50,246 bases of DNA, taken from Bacteroidota bacterium. Lineage in GTDB: Bacteria; Bacteroidota; Bacteroidia; 2-12-FULL-35-15. Positions 23,867 through 35,423 of this stretch are shown one piece after another. The notes below the pieces were generated by a model that had not been told where the DNA came from, did not search any database, and was given only the letters and a program-made list of their open reading frames with translations. Made by a program: the position numbers and the translations under genes. The stretch covers positions 136,432 to 186,677 of the forward strand of contig CANJYB010000007.1 of assembly GCA_947479085.1 (NCBI GenBank). Reading direction: 5' to 3'. The stretch's first letter is position 1, and each line of letters opens with the position of its first letter.

Positions 23867-24973
23867 TTGAAAAAAATTTACATTGCAGTTATTTTCATCT
23901 TCATTCTTTCTTGCTCTTTCGCGCAGGGTGGTTTAGGATATTATTACGATTACAACGGACATTTTAATGTGTTTGACAAAGGAAACAACATTCAGTTGGA
24001 AAGCAACCATGTGGACAGTATTCGGGCAGGGGTAGATTACATAGCTTATATTGATTACCGGGGAACTTTAAGAGTGTATTATAATGGAGAAACTCAAACC
24101 ATTGAAGAAGATGTGCCAAGTTCTATGTTTGCCACTCCTTACGCATTGGTATATAAAATGGCACAACGGTTAATGGTGTTTGAACATGGAGAAAAAAAGC
24201 AATTGGCAAAAGCAGTGTATGAATTTACTGCCGAAGAAAACATAGTTACCTGGGTGGATATGCAAAGTGTATATATTATGGCGCACGAAAACGGGCAAAC
24301 CAACATTGTGGAAGGTTCTGTTTCAGCCAATGTTATCAGGAGCTGCAGGACGGGGAATAATATATTTGCTTACAGCGATATGAATAATAATTTTAAGGTT
24401 TATTATGGTGGACAGGTTTATGAAACGGGGGCTACCTTAATTACCGATTATGCCTGTGGAAAAAACATAGTTGCCTATGTGGATGGGTTTAATAATACGT
24501 TCAACGTGTTTTACAATAATAAAGCAAGGCAAATAAGTGACCGTGTTCCAAAGAGTTATACGGTGGCAGCCAACATGGTCAGTTATGTGGATTTTGACGA
24601 TAATTTTATGTTGTTTTATAATGGATCAATAGTTCAACTGGAATCGTGGGTGCCTCTTGCCCAAAAAGCGAGAGGTAATATGATAGAATACTTTAACAAT
24701 ACCGACCTGAAAATGATTTACGGAGGCAGGACGTATAATGTGGATAAATTTATTCCCAATCCTTATGTTTTATTGGGTCCTAATTCAGCTCTATACTTGG
24801 ATAATAACAAACGACCAAAGTATTTTTATAAAGGAAAATTGGCTACCGATTTTATGAACGAAGAGGTAAAAGACATGTACCTTATCTGGGACTTGCCCGT
24901 TTTTAAATATGGAACAAATACCATTGGGTTTTATTACAACGGAAAATTGTATGATTATGAAACCAATAAATAA
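23867..24973 (+). CDS. Exported beta-repeat protein of unknown function
   Basis: A 368-residue protein with a signal peptide (K-K-I-Y-I-A-V-I-F, ending C-S-F-A-Q at ~20). The mature sequence repeats a Tyr-rich strand pair, F-x-V-F/Y-Y-N/G-G-x...V-x-Y-V-D, about every 38-45 residues, with roughly seven repeats, consistent with a beta-propeller or beta-solenoid. The start is TTG at 23867, the only codon giving an intact signal peptide. It is followed 24 bp later by an APH-fold kinase gene on the same strand. No family recognised. Confidence 0.68.
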   Translation: MKKIYIAVIFIFILSCSFAQGGLGYYYDYNGHFNVFDKGNNIQLESNHVDSIRAGVDYIAYIDYRGTLRVYYNGETQTIEEDVPSSMFATPYALVYKMAQRLMVFEHGEKKQLAKAVYEFTAEENIVTWVDMQSVYIMAHENGQTNIVEGSVSANVIRSCRTGNNIFAYSDMNNNFKVYYGGQVYETGATLITDYACGKNIVAYVDGFNNTFNVFYNNKARQISDRVPKSYTVAANMVSYVDFDDNFMLFYNGSIVQLESWVPLAQKARGNMIEYFNNTDLKMIYGGRTYNVDKFIPNPYVLLGPNSALYLDNNKRPKYFYKGKLATDFMNEEVKDMYLIWDLPVFKYGTNTIGFYYNGKLYDYETNK

Positions 24974-24997
24974 CTGCTGACAACTATACATTAACCA

Positions 24998-25987
24998 ATG
25001 AACACATTCCCTGTAAACTATTCTACGCTTGATACAAAAGCATTGCTGCAACTGATAATTGAAAATTATGAAGTTGATGCGAATGCTACTATTACTTTTT
25101 TAAAAAGAGGATTTAATGATACTTACCTGATAACCAAACCTGATGGAAAGAAATATATTTTCAGGGTATATAATAATAACAGAAGAACGATTGGAAGTAT
25201 AAATACTGAATTGGTTATTTTATCAATGATGAAAGACAATACTGATATTGGTATTTCTTATCCGATTGAAAAGAAAACAGATGGTTTGATAATAGAGATA
25301 AAAGCACCTGAAGGTGTAAGAACCGGGGTGTTGTTTTCTTATGCTGAGGGAGAACAGATAAGGAAATTGTCAACCGAGCAAGCATATATACTGGGAAGGG
25401 AAGCAGCAAGAATTCATAATTTCTCTTTGACATTTGAAGGAGGAACCACCGGTCATAATTATGATATTGCTTCGCAATTTAAACTTACCTTAACTATTCT
25501 CAAACCCATTCTTAAAGACTTCCCGGAGCAATATGATTACCTGGTAAAGCTGCAAAAAGATTTTATTAATACATTTATTGATTCCAATATGGAGGAGTTG
25601 GCGTATGGAATTTGTCATGGGGATTTACAGGCAGAAAACATTCACTTTACTAATTACAATAGGATAACCATTTTTGATTTCGACTTTATCGGGAAGGGAT
25701 TCCTGGCTTACGACATTGGTGTATTTATCTGGTACGACCATAAAAACAAAACACCTGAAATAATAAACAGCTTTTTAGAAGGCTATCAAACAGAAAGGAA
25801 ACTGTCACCCACCGAGCTTAAACTGATTCCTTATTTCAGCACCTTGAGAGCATTGTTTCAAATGACCTTATATTGCCAGACAAATGATGGTCACTACCTG
25901 CCTCAATGGCAACCAAAAGAGGTGGCGGCATTTGTAAATAAAATTAAATCATGGCATGAAAAGGAAGTGTTAAAGTACTGGAAATAA
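24998..25987 (+). CDS. APH/ChoK-fold phosphotransferase
   Basis: A 329-residue small-molecule kinase of the aminoglycoside phosphotransferase/homoserine kinase II superfamily. The N-lobe has K-Y-I-F-R-V-Y (the usual ATP-binding lysine is replaced by arginine). The catalytic loop is I-C-H-G-D-L-Q-A-E-N (~205-214), with Asp as base and Asn for magnesium. I-F-D-F-D-F (~224-229) is the D-F-D metal motif. It likely phosphorylates a hydroxyl group of a metabolite. Nothing nearby points to antibiotic resistance. Probably co-transcribed with the upstream exported protein gene. Confidence 0.85.
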   Translation: MNTFPVNYSTLDTKALLQLIIENYEVDANATITFLKRGFNDTYLITKPDGKKYIFRVYNNNRRTIGSINTELVILSMMKDNTDIGISYPIEKKTDGLIIEIKAPEGVRTGVLFSYAEGEQIRKLSTEQAYILGREAARIHNFSLTFEGGTTGHNYDIASQFKLTLTILKPILKDFPEQYDYLVKLQKDFINTFIDSNMEELAYGICHGDLQAENIHFTNYNRITIFDFDFIGKGFLAYDIGVFIWYDHKNKTPEIINSFLEGYQTERKLSPTELKLIPYFSTLRALFQMTLYCQTNDGHYLPQWQPKEVAAFVNKIKSWHEKEVLKYWK

Positions 25988-26044
25988 GATTCTGATTTAT
26001 CGTATTCTATTATTTCTTATCTTTCGGAGTTTTTAAACACTAAC

Positions 26045-29000
26045 ATGATTCGTAATACAAAACTCCTGATAAGAAAACTCATTTTTCTTATATTCATTAT
26101 TTTATTTTTGGGATGGCAAACCTTATCTGCCCAATGTACCGTTACTATAGTTCCTAATAGTCCCGTTAGTATTTGCAGAGGAGATTCTGTTATGCTTACT
26201 GCCTCCGGTGCCAACACCTATAGTTGGAGTAATGGTGGTAGTTTAAGTTCGCCAACCGCTGCAAGTGTAATGGCATCTCCAAATTTTACAACAACTTATA
26301 CGGTTACCGGAAATTGCGGTGGTGGAAATAATGGACAAGCACAAATACAGGTTGTCGTTCATCCAAAACCGGTTGCAACATTTGTCTTTGGCCCTAATAA
26401 TGCCTGCTCAGGTACTGCTGTTAATTTTACTTCCAATGTTGTGAACGGTACTCCACCTTATTCCTATTCATGGACATTTGGAGGTGGTGGTACTTCCACT
26501 GCTGCAAACCCCAGCCATACTTTTACTTCTGTTGGATGTGGATCGGTTAATCTTAACAATACGTTGATTGTTACAGATGCGAATGGATGCCGGGATACGG
26601 TTTCTAATCCAATAACCGTTTTGCAGGCACCCGATGTTCAGTTGGCTGATGCAAATGTTTTAAGTCCGTTCAGTAATTGTTTGAACAACCCTTCTCAATC
26701 GAATCCCAATGATACCATTGTGGTGAATAATATTTCACCAAGTGCAGGTTGTATCACTACTTATAATATCAATTGGGGAGATGGAAATATTCAGAATGGA
26801 TTAACAGGAGCTGTATTTCCTTTGCAACATATTTATACTTCTCTTGGTGCTTTTAATATAGTGGTAAATGCCATCGGTGCTAACGGCTGCACCGGTTCAT
26901 CCACTTACCTGGTAGCTAACCAAAGTAATCCGGCCGGTGGTCTCTCCACATTAGGAAGTACAGCAGGTTGCGGTCCGATAACATTACCTTTTTTGATTAA
27001 TAACTGGCAAAGCAATTCACCCGGAACAACCTATAACCTTGATTTTGGTGATGGTACTTCAGTGCTTCTTACTCATCCTTTGAATCCGGGATTAACACAA
27101 GATACGGTTTATCATACCTACACCACATCTCCTTGTCCTGCCACTCCATCTTTTACTGCCATACTTACTGTAACTAATGCCTGTTCTAGTACTGCTTATA
27201 CGGCATCAAATATTCAGGTAAGGACAAGACCTATTGCAAACTTTACTGCAACACCAACTCCTGCCTGTGTGGGTGTTCCTGTTTGTTTTACCAATACCAG
27301 TGCAGCAGGTTACGGACCTAATTGTTCAACAGGAACGATATATGCATGGAACTTTGGAGATCCAGCATCGGCTGGTCTTAACACATCTGCTGCAGGAACT
27401 CCTCCCTGCCATTCTTTTGCAACTGCCGGAACTTATACCATTTCATTATCCACTTCCAATGGTTGCGGTTCTAAAATATTACACAACAGGTTTGTGTAAC
27501 ACCTACACCAACTCCGGCATTCACTTTAAATAACAATACCGGATGTGCTCCTTTAAACGTAAATGCTACAAATACTTCCAACACATTGAATAATTGTGTG
27601 GCTGCAACTTATTTATGGACCATTACTTATACTGCAGCTCCTCCCTGTGCGGTATTCTCTTCTTATAGTTTTACCGGTGGAACAACTGCTACTTCCACTA
27701 ATGCTTCGTTTTCATTTGTTAATGCAGGAACCTATACCATTACGCTTGCTGTAACGAATCCTTGCGGAACGTTTACCACAAGCCAGAATGTCGTGGTAAA
27801 AGGTCCTCCGATAGTTACGGTAACTCCTGTACCTAATTCATGCGGACCTGCAAGCGTTTCACCAACATCAAACGTAATCAATTGCGGCACCAATGCACCG
27901 GTATATGCCTGGACTTTTGGTGGTGGGGTACCTGCTAATTCAGCGGTTGTCGCCCCACCTGCTGTTTCATTTGCGGCAAACGGTAATCATACTATTTCTC
28001 TTTCAGTTACCAATGAATGTGGTTCAACACCTGCCAATACTTCATTTAATGTTAATCCATTACCGGTGGCCAATGCAGGACCAAATGTTTCCATTTGTGC
28101 AGGAGTACCTACCAATCTTTCAGGAAGTGCCGCAGGTGGTACACCGGGATATTCTTATGCATGGACAAGCAACCCTGCAGGATTTGTTTCTGCATCGCAA
28201 AACCCTTCTGTTTCTCCTATCGTTACTACTACCTATTCATTAACCGTTACCGATGCCGGTTTATGTACTTCAACTGCACAGGTGGTGGTAACTGTAAATC
28301 CATTACCGGTTGTTACTGTTAATTCACCAACCATTTGTATTGGAGGAACTGGAGTTCTGACTGCCGGTGGCGCAAATACCTATCTATGGTCAACAGCATC
28401 AATATTAAATCCTATAAATGTAAGTCCTGCAATTACTACCACCTATACAGTTACAGGAACAATTACAGCTACAGGTTGTTCGGCTACTGCTACAAGCACG
28501 GCTACTGTGAATCCATTACCTATAGTAAATGCGGGACCAAGTATAACACTTTGTAATCAGCCGATTCCTTATAACTTAACCGGTTTTTCTCCGGCTGGCG
28601 GAACATGGAGTGGAGCAGGGGTTACAGCAGGTGGTGTGTTTACTCCTTCTGTTGCAGGGAATTTTACACTTACTTATTCATATACCAATCCTGCAACTAC
28701 CTGTAGTAATACAGATACCATGATTGTGACAATTGTAGCACCACAGACTGCCAATGCCGGGACAGGATTTACAGTTTGTTCAAACGCAGCAACTGTTGCA
28801 CTTGCCGGTTTTAGTCCTGCAGGTGGAACATGGACAGGAACAGGAATAGCAGGTAATTCTTTTAATCCTGCAACTGCAGGTGCAGGTGCATTTATACTTA
28901 CTTATACGTTTGGTACTGGTACCTGCGCATCTTCAGATACTATAATGGTGACGGTGAATGTACCACCAAATGTTACTGTTAATTCATCTACAATATGTGC

Positions 29001-32000
29001 AGGACAAACAGCAACACTCACCGCAAACGGAGCAAATACTTATGTTTGGTCAACAGCCGCTGTTATTAACTCGATTTCGGTAAGCCCTGTTGTAACTACA
29101 AGTTATACCGTTGCAGGTACCACCACATTAACAAGCTGCACCAATACTGCTGTTAGTACTGTTACTGTAAATCCTTTACCGGTAGTAAATGCCGGACCAA
29201 GCATAACGCTATGTAATCAACCGATTCCTTATAACTTAGCGGGTTTTTCTCCGGCAGGAGGAACGTGGAGTGGGGCAGGGGTTACAGCTGGAGGTATATT
29301 CACTCCTTCTGCTATCGGTAATTTCACTCTTACTTATACTTTTACTAATGTTGTAACCACATGTAGTAGTTCAGATACTATGATTGTAACTGTCATAGCT
29401 GGTCAAACAGCTAATGCAGGTACAGGCTTTCCTATTTGTTCGAATGCAGCTGTTGTAAACCTTACAGGTTTTAGTCCTGCCGGGGGAACATGGTCAGGAA
29501 CCGGAATAGCAGGAAATACATTTAATCCTACCAGTGCCGGATCAGGTAATTTTATACTCACTTATTCGTATGGTGCTGCCACCTGTTTATCAACGGATAC
29601 TATAATGGTAACAGTAAATCCTCAGCCAACGGTGAATGTAAATTCTCAAACCATTTGTGCAGGACAAACAGCCACACTTACTGCTACCGGAGCGACAACT
29701 TATCTTTGGTCAACGGCTTCTGTTTTAAATCCAATAACGGTAACACCTGCCGCAACCACAACTTATACAGTAACAGGAACCATAACAGCCACCGGATGCA
29801 GCAGCACTGCCACAGGAACTGTAACAGTAAATCCATTGCCAATAGTAAATGCAGGAACAGGAGTAACCTATTGTAATCAATCATCAACTATTACCTTGGC
29901 TGGGTATTCCCCTGCAGGCGGAACATGGACAGGAACAGGAATAATAAATGGTGCACTCGGAACATTTAACCCTTCTGTCCCAGCGGTTGGAACTAACATA
30001 TTAACATATACATTTACTAATGCAAACGGTTGTATAAACTCTGATAATATAATCAATACCATTGTACTTCCTGTGTTTGCTAATGCCGGGCCGGATGATA
30101 CCATTTGTTTGAACAATGGATTATTTAATTTAACTGGTTGGTCGCCATTAGCAGCCACCTGGACCGGAACAGGTATTACCAATCCTTCAGGAGTATTTAA
30201 TCCTGCTGTTTCGGGAGTTGGAACATTTACCCTTACCCTTACTTATGGAACTGGTACCTGCTTAACCACTGATACGAAAACGATAACTGTTCTTGCTTTG
30301 CCGGTTATTATTCCCGGGGCAAATGAGAATACCTGTATCAGCACAGCTGCATATAACTTAACCGGTTTTTCTCCTCTAGGTGGAACCTGGTCAGGAACGG
30401 GTATTACCAATGGTGCTCTTGGAACATTTAATCCTGCAACAACTGGTGTTGGAACGTTTACATTAACCTATACATACACGGACCCAGTAACTACCTGTAC
30501 TAATACGAATACAAAAACAGTAACTGTGGGTGCACTTCCGGTGGTTGCATTTACTAACAATGCGATTGATTGTATAAATAACCCCGTTACTTTTACTAAT
30601 AATACAACTGGAGCTACAACCTATTCATGGAATTTTGGTGATGGAGGAACCTCTATTGCAACAACACCTTCGCATACTTATACCACTCCCGGAAATTATA
30701 CTATCCATCTTATTGCTTATTCACCACTAGGTTGCAGCGACTCTATAACCAACACTATCCAGATAAATAATGTTCCCGTTTCCAATTTTACTACCTTTCC
30801 TGATGTAGGTTGTGCTCCATTGAATGTTTCCTTTACCAATAATTCAACAGGAGTAATAACCACTTATGCATGGAATTTTGGAAATGGAAATTCTTCTGCA
30901 CTTGCTGCGGCTCCCAATCAAACCTATTTGCAAGGCTTATACGATACCACTTATGTGTTTACTTTAACAACTACCAACTCATGCGGTTCGAATACATTTA
31001 CTGATTCTGTGCTTGTTCATCCTACTCCTGTTGTTAATTTCGGAACGAATGTAAATTCAGGATGTTCTCCTTTTAACTTATTAGTGAATAATAATTCTAC
31101 AGGAAATTCTTCCCAGTTCATCTGGGATTTTGGTGATGGTTCTCCGCTTGTAAATACAGCCAATCCTGGCTTCCATACCTATACGACCGGAGCTACGGAT
31201 ACTACTTATATAATTACATTGGTGGGTATTAATCTTTGCGGTTCAGATACGGTAACTCATTCTATATTGGTGATGCATAACAGTGTTACTGCTTTTTTTA
31301 ATACTACACCTGTTTCTGGTTGTGCCCCTCATACAGTAACATTTACCGATGTTTCCACCGGAGCTACCTTTGTTTCGTGGGATTTTGGTGATGGAAATGT
31401 TTCCACTCAGCTTAACCCTGTGCACACCTATCTGAATGCCGGAACGTACACTTGTTATGAATATGTAAACAATGGTTGCAGTTATGATACTACATCCATA
31501 GTTATTACCATTCACCCATCTCCTTTATTAGCTTTTGCTCCTGATATGCCTGTAGTTTGTGCCAATCAACCGATAACATTTATCAACAGTTCTACTAATT
31601 CGGTTAATTATAACTGGAACTTTGGTGATGGAACAACCTCTAATCTTACCAGTCCTGTTCATCTGTATGCTGCAGGTGGAACCTATACGATTACCCTGGA
31701 GGGCACATCTGCTTCTTTTGGTTGCCTTGATAGTATAACGCAAACATATACTGTTAATTCTCTACCAGTTCCCAATGTCTCTTCCAATGTGGCTTTCGGA
31801 TGTTTAGTATTGGCTGTTAATTTTACCAATACCAGCAGCAATGCTACCTTTTATACCTGGGATTTTGGAGATGGAAATACTTCCACATTACCTGCACCAT
31901 CTCATACCTATCCCAATACAGGTATTTATGATGTAAACATGGTGGCAATTAATCTTAACGGTTGTACTGATTCAATGCAATTGCAGATTAATGTATATCC

Positions 32001-33009
32001 TAACCCGACTGCGAATTTTACAGTAGGTGCTCCTTACGGTTGTTCATTACCTTCAACGGTTAGTCTTACCAACACATCCACAGGTGCTGCCGGATATTTA
32101 TGGGATTTTGGAAATGCAGTAACTTCCACTTTAGTTAATCCTACTGCTACCTATATTGCAAATAACCCTTACACCATAACTTTGATTGCTACCAATACAT
32201 TTAATTGTGCGGATACTGCAACTAATAGCTACACTGTTTTTCAACCACCACAAACTTCGTTTACTCCTGATGTAGTAAATGGATGTCAGCCTCTTGATGT
32301 TGTATTTACTAATCAAACGGTGAACGGAACCAATTATATATGGAATACTGGGGATAATAATACTTATAATACTACCGGGGTAATACATACTTATCCAAAC
32401 CCGGGAGTATATACGGTTACGTTAATTGCAACCAATACCACACCTTGTGCTGATACAACTATACTTACTAACCTGATTACAGTTTATCCCCGACCAACCG
32501 CAGGCTTTTCAATCGACCCGCAGGAAACAAATATTTTAACTCCTGAAGTTACAGTAGTTGATCATAGCACCGGAGCCAATACCTGTGAGATGTATTGGGG
32601 AGATGGGACAATAGATTTGACATGCAATAATTTGCATAAGTACACTACAGATGGAACATACACGGTGATGCAGGTAGTTTCCAATTCTGATGGATGCAGT
32701 GATACGGCTTATCATACAGTGACCATCCATCCTGTATTTACTTTTTATATTCCCAATGCCTTTACACCAAATGGCAATGGAGATAATGATGAGTTTTACG
32801 GACAAGGTACCGGCATTAAATCTTTCCAGATGGATGTATACGATCGTTGGGGAATGAATTTATTTCATACCAATGATATTAATATCCATTGGGATGGAAG
32901 GGTAAACGGAAACTATGTTCAACAGGATGTTTATGTTTACAGGGTGGTGCTTACCGATGTGTTTGAAGACGAACATAAATATAAAGGTACGGTGACAGTG
33001 GTTAGATAA
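26045..33009 (+). pseudogene. PKD/Ig-repeat surface adhesin with type B T9SS domain, frameshifted
   Basis: One long gene split into two frames: 26045-27499 and an open continuation to 33009. At 27473-27476 an AAAA run breaks the frame; one extra A would give S-K-N-I-T-Q-Q-V-C-V-T-P and a 2321-residue product. The N-terminus is a signal peptide ending T-L-S-A-Q. Then come many PKD domains (W-x-F-G-D-G motifs at ~90-aa spacing), Ig-like modules with T-I-C-A-G-Q and C-S-N-A-A, and a gliding-motility-associated C-terminal domain (F-Y-I-P-N-A-F-T-P-N-G-N-G-D-N-D...Y-D-R-W-G), which directs export by the type IX system. It resembles SprB-type adhesins. The break may be real, phase-variable or an error. 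Confidence 0.8.
28301..30290 (+). repeat. 660-bp coding super-repeat inside the adhesin
   Basis: Three copies with exact 660-bp spacing (220 codons): the T-I-C motif at 28321, 28981 and 29641, and the N-A-G start of the second module at 28531, 29191 and 29851. Each copy comprises one Ig-like module and two A/B modules. Copies 1 and 2 are close at DNA level, the third more diverged. Confidence 0.8.
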
Positions 33010-33056
33010 TACCTGCCTGAAAACCTGAAGACAACTGATTTCCCTTTTTAATTAAC

Positions 33057-34313
33057 TTATTTCTTTTTGCCAGGAGAAAGTATCAACCTCAAAGAGGTGT
33101 CTTTTGTAATATATGCCCATGCCCAGTTGATAAATATTATCAGTTTATTTCTTACACTAAGTATGAGCATCAGGTGCAGAAACATCCACGTAATCCAGGC
33201 GAAATAACCTTTGAATTTAATAAAAGGTAAATCCACTACAGCCTTATTACGACCTACTGTTGCCATGGTACCAAGGTCTTTATATTCAAATTCCGTAGTA
33301 GGTTGTTGGTTTAGTATTCGCTTTAAATTTTTGGCAAGATTCTTTGCCTGGTTAATGGCTACATTGGCCACCTGCGGATGGCCCCTTGGATAGTTAGGTG
33401 TTTCCATAAAAGCAATATCTCCTAAAGCAAAAATGTTTTCAATGCCATCCACTTTATTCACTCTATTTACTTTTATCCTGTTGCCGGAAGTGAAACAATC
33501 AGTCGTAAGTCCGGGTATAAGATTGGGAGTAACACCTGCAGCCCAAATTACTGTTTTTGTTTTCATGATATTCCCGTTAGTAAAGGTTAGCAAATTACCA
33601 TCATAGTTTTTAACCAGAGTTTCAGTAAGCACTTTTATACCCATTTGTTCAAGGTATTTTCGCGAAGCTGTTTTGGCGGTATCACTCATGTTATTCAAGG
33701 TATGTTTGCTTCCTTCCACAAGTGTAATGTTGAATTTCGAAAAATCAATTCCCGGATAATCTTTGGGTAGTATGTGTTTTTTTATTTCTGCAAATGCTCC
33801 TGCAAGTTCAACACCCGTTGGGCCTGCACCGGCTATCACCAGATTGAGTAAACTTTCTTTTTCTTCTTCTCTTGCGGAGATAATATTTTCGAATGTCTGA
33901 AGTATATGGTTACGGATAGTGATGGCATCCGAAGTTGATTTTAAAGTAAATGAGTTATTATCAATTTCTTTATTACCAAAAAAATTGGTTTTACAACCGA
34001 TTGCAATAACCAGAAAATCGTATTCAAACTCACCAATGGTGGTTTCAATTTTGTTTTCTGTAGGTCGTATATTGGTGACTTCGGCAAGTCTTACCTGTAG
34101 ATTTTTTTTATTTTTAAAAACATTGCGCAGAGGAAATGAAATACTGGAAGGTTCTATTTGCGAAGTGGCTACCTGGTAGAACAAAGGCTGGAACTGGTGG
34201 TGATTAACTTTGTCAATTAATAAAACATCAAACAAATCTTCATTTAATGTTTTTACAAATTGTATTCCTGCAAATCCGCCACCTACAATTATTATTTTTT
34301 GTTTTGGCTTCAT
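33057..34313 (-). CDS. ndh: Type II NADH dehydrogenase (NDH-2)
   Basis: A 418-residue flavoprotein that passes electrons from NADH to quinone without pumping protons. The FAD motif is V-G-G-G-F-A-G (~11-17) and the NADH motif G-A-G-P-T-G-V-E-L (~162-170). The family segment F-A-L-G-D-I-A (~302) is present, and the C-terminal hydrophobic, arginine/lysine-anchored helix (F-A-W-I-T-W-M-F-L-H) marks membrane attachment. ATG 34313 is preferred over 34334 because the -7 element overlaps the longer start. Convergent with the adhesin gene. Confidence 0.93.
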   Translation of the reverse strand: MKPKQKIIIVGGGFAGIQFVKTLNEDLFDVLLIDKVNHHQFQPLFYQVATSQIEPSSISFPLRNVFKNKKNLQVRLAEVTNIRPTENKIETTIGEFEYDFLVIAIGCKTNFFGNKEIDNNSFTLKSTSDAITIRNHILQTFENIISAREEEKESLLNLVIAGAGPTGVELAGAFAEIKKHILPKDYPGIDFSKFNITLVEGSKHTLNNMSDTAKTASRKYLEQMGIKVLTETLVKNYDGNLLTFTNGNIMKTKTVIWAAGVTPNLIPGLTTDCFTSGNRIKVNRVNKVDGIENIFALGDIAFMETPNYPRGHPQVANVAINQAKNLAKNLKRILNQQPTTEFEYKDLGTMATVGRNKAVVDLPFIKFKGYFAWITWMFLHLMLILSVRNKLIIFINWAWAYITKDTSLRLILSPGKKK

Positions 34314-34321
34314 TTTTTTTA

Positions 34322-34329
34322 CAAAGGTA
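34322..34329 (-). promoter_or_regulatory. -7 element of ndh, almost touching the start codon
   Basis: The minus strand reads TACCTTTG, ending 9 bases before ATG 34313. If this is the promoter, the transcript would have almost no leader. Confidence 0.5.
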
Positions 34330-34363
34330 TACAAAACAAATTGGACTTAAATTACATCCTGTG

Positions 34364-34588
34364 TTATAAAATTCTTTTGCCTTTTTCACTTTCACGAATG
34401 ACTTGCTCCAGCCTAGAAAAACGGGTTGTTTCCTGCTTTACATTCATTATACGGTGGATAATTACTCTTTGATAGGAGGGAGCTTGTTCAGTAAAAAACT
34501 TCCGTGCTGTTTTGTTGGCTTTAAATTTCTTTTCGTATTCTAACGAAAGCTGTTGCGGTTCATTTTCGTATGCATAACCCCAAGGTGA
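34364..34588 (-). pseudogene. C-terminal remnant of a YdeI/OmpD-associated family gene
   Basis: The minus strand encodes about 74 residues with P-Q-Q-L-S-L-E-Y-E-K-K-F-K-A, then A-P-S-Y-Q-R-V-I-I-H, and V-K-Q-E-T-T-R-F-S-R-L-E, ending E-K-G-K-R-I-L and TAA at 34364. This is the conserved C-terminal helical segment of YdeI/OmpD-associated proteins. An in-frame stop at 34589-34591 precedes it and no start codon exists at the right place, so only the 3' part of the gene remains. Confidence 0.6.
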
Positions 34589-34732
34589 TTAGAAATCTCA
34601 TTGAGGAATAAAATATTTTTTAACATATTGTTAAAATGGGTTTTATTGTATTGTAAAAATTAAACTATGCAACTACAATCGTTGGAGCTTTTTTGCTAAT
34701 TTACAACTGCATTCAACCAATTGTACTTATAA

Positions 34733-34853
34733 ACTTGCATTTTTGCAACTATGCTCACAGACTTGTGTGAGCATACTTGCATTTTTACAACTACGCAAAA
34801 AGAGTTGTGGGAGCTATGTTGCATTTTTACAACAATGCTCACACAGTTGTTTT
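34733..34853. repeat. 42-bp hairpin repeat array
   Basis: TTGCATTTTT recurs at 34735, 34777 and 34819, giving three 42-bp units, the third cut short. The first unit contains the perfect 9-bp inverted repeat ATGCTCACA...TGTGAGCAT. The unit is AT-rich with a conserved acaact core. The surrounding 34600-34730 contains only degenerate fragments of it. Confidence 0.65.
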
Positions 34854-34967
34854 TATTGAGTTTCAGAGATTCGTAAAAAGAAACTCATTTTTGGCAGTTT
34901 TTATAAAAAAGAAAGAATTCCGGATTTTTACATCCTGATATATTACCTCTTTTTGTTGTTTTTGAGT

Positions 34968-35375
34968 TTAGGCTACCATCACTTTCATTTTCTCATGGTG
35001 TTTCCTCCGCACAGATTCTCCGATGGGAGTGGGGGTGCCATCATCATCTATCCTCACAAAGGTAATATTTGTGCTGCAAACAAGGGTTTCTTCCCCGCTA
35101 TACAGGCTGTATTTCCTTGCCTCCAGCGCTAGTGTAATGGAGGTGGTGCCCAGTTCCACCACTTCCCCTAAGATACGAAGGTGTTGCCCGGCTTTCAGCG
35201 GTTTTTTAAACAGGAGTTCGCCCACCCTCACAGTCACCATGTTAGGGGTGTAACAGTATTCGGTGGCAAAAGCAGCTGCCGCCTCGTCTATCCAGGCCAT
35301 TAATGTGCCTCCGAACAGGTTGCCATGAATGCCAATGTCCCGGGCCAGCACTATTTTTTTTGTTATCAGTTTCAT
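34968..35375 (-). CDS. Acyl-CoA thioesterase (hotdog fold)
   Basis: A 135-residue cytoplasmic hotdog-fold thioesterase of the YciA/BFIT type that hydrolyses acyl-CoA to acid and CoA. The signature G-N-L-F-G-G-T-L-M-A-W-I-D-E-A-A (~18-33) carries the catalytic Asp and the oxyanion glycine. F-K-K-P-L-K-A-G (~56-63) and T-N-I-T-F-V (~104-109) are the later conserved strands. A single domain, normal length. It starts at 35375, 49 bp after the terminator of the upstream small-protein unit, so it needs its own promoter. None matching the consensus was seen. Confidence 0.92.
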   Translation of the reverse strand: MKLITKKIVLARDIGIHGNLFGGTLMAWIDEAAAAFATEYCYTPNMVTVRVGELLFKKPLKAGQHLRILGEVVELGTTSITLALEARKYSLYSGEETLVCSTNITFVRIDDDGTPTPIGESVRRKHHEKMKVMVA

Positions 35376-35423
35376 TTTTTCAGATTTGGTTTATTTTTAT
35401 TTGGTTAAGGTTAAGAGCAAAAA

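Noticed and set aside
24998-25987. Antibiotic resistance gene (aminoglycoside phosphotransferase)
   Set aside because: Only the general kinase fold is visible and there is no mobile or resistance context. A metabolic kinase is more likely.
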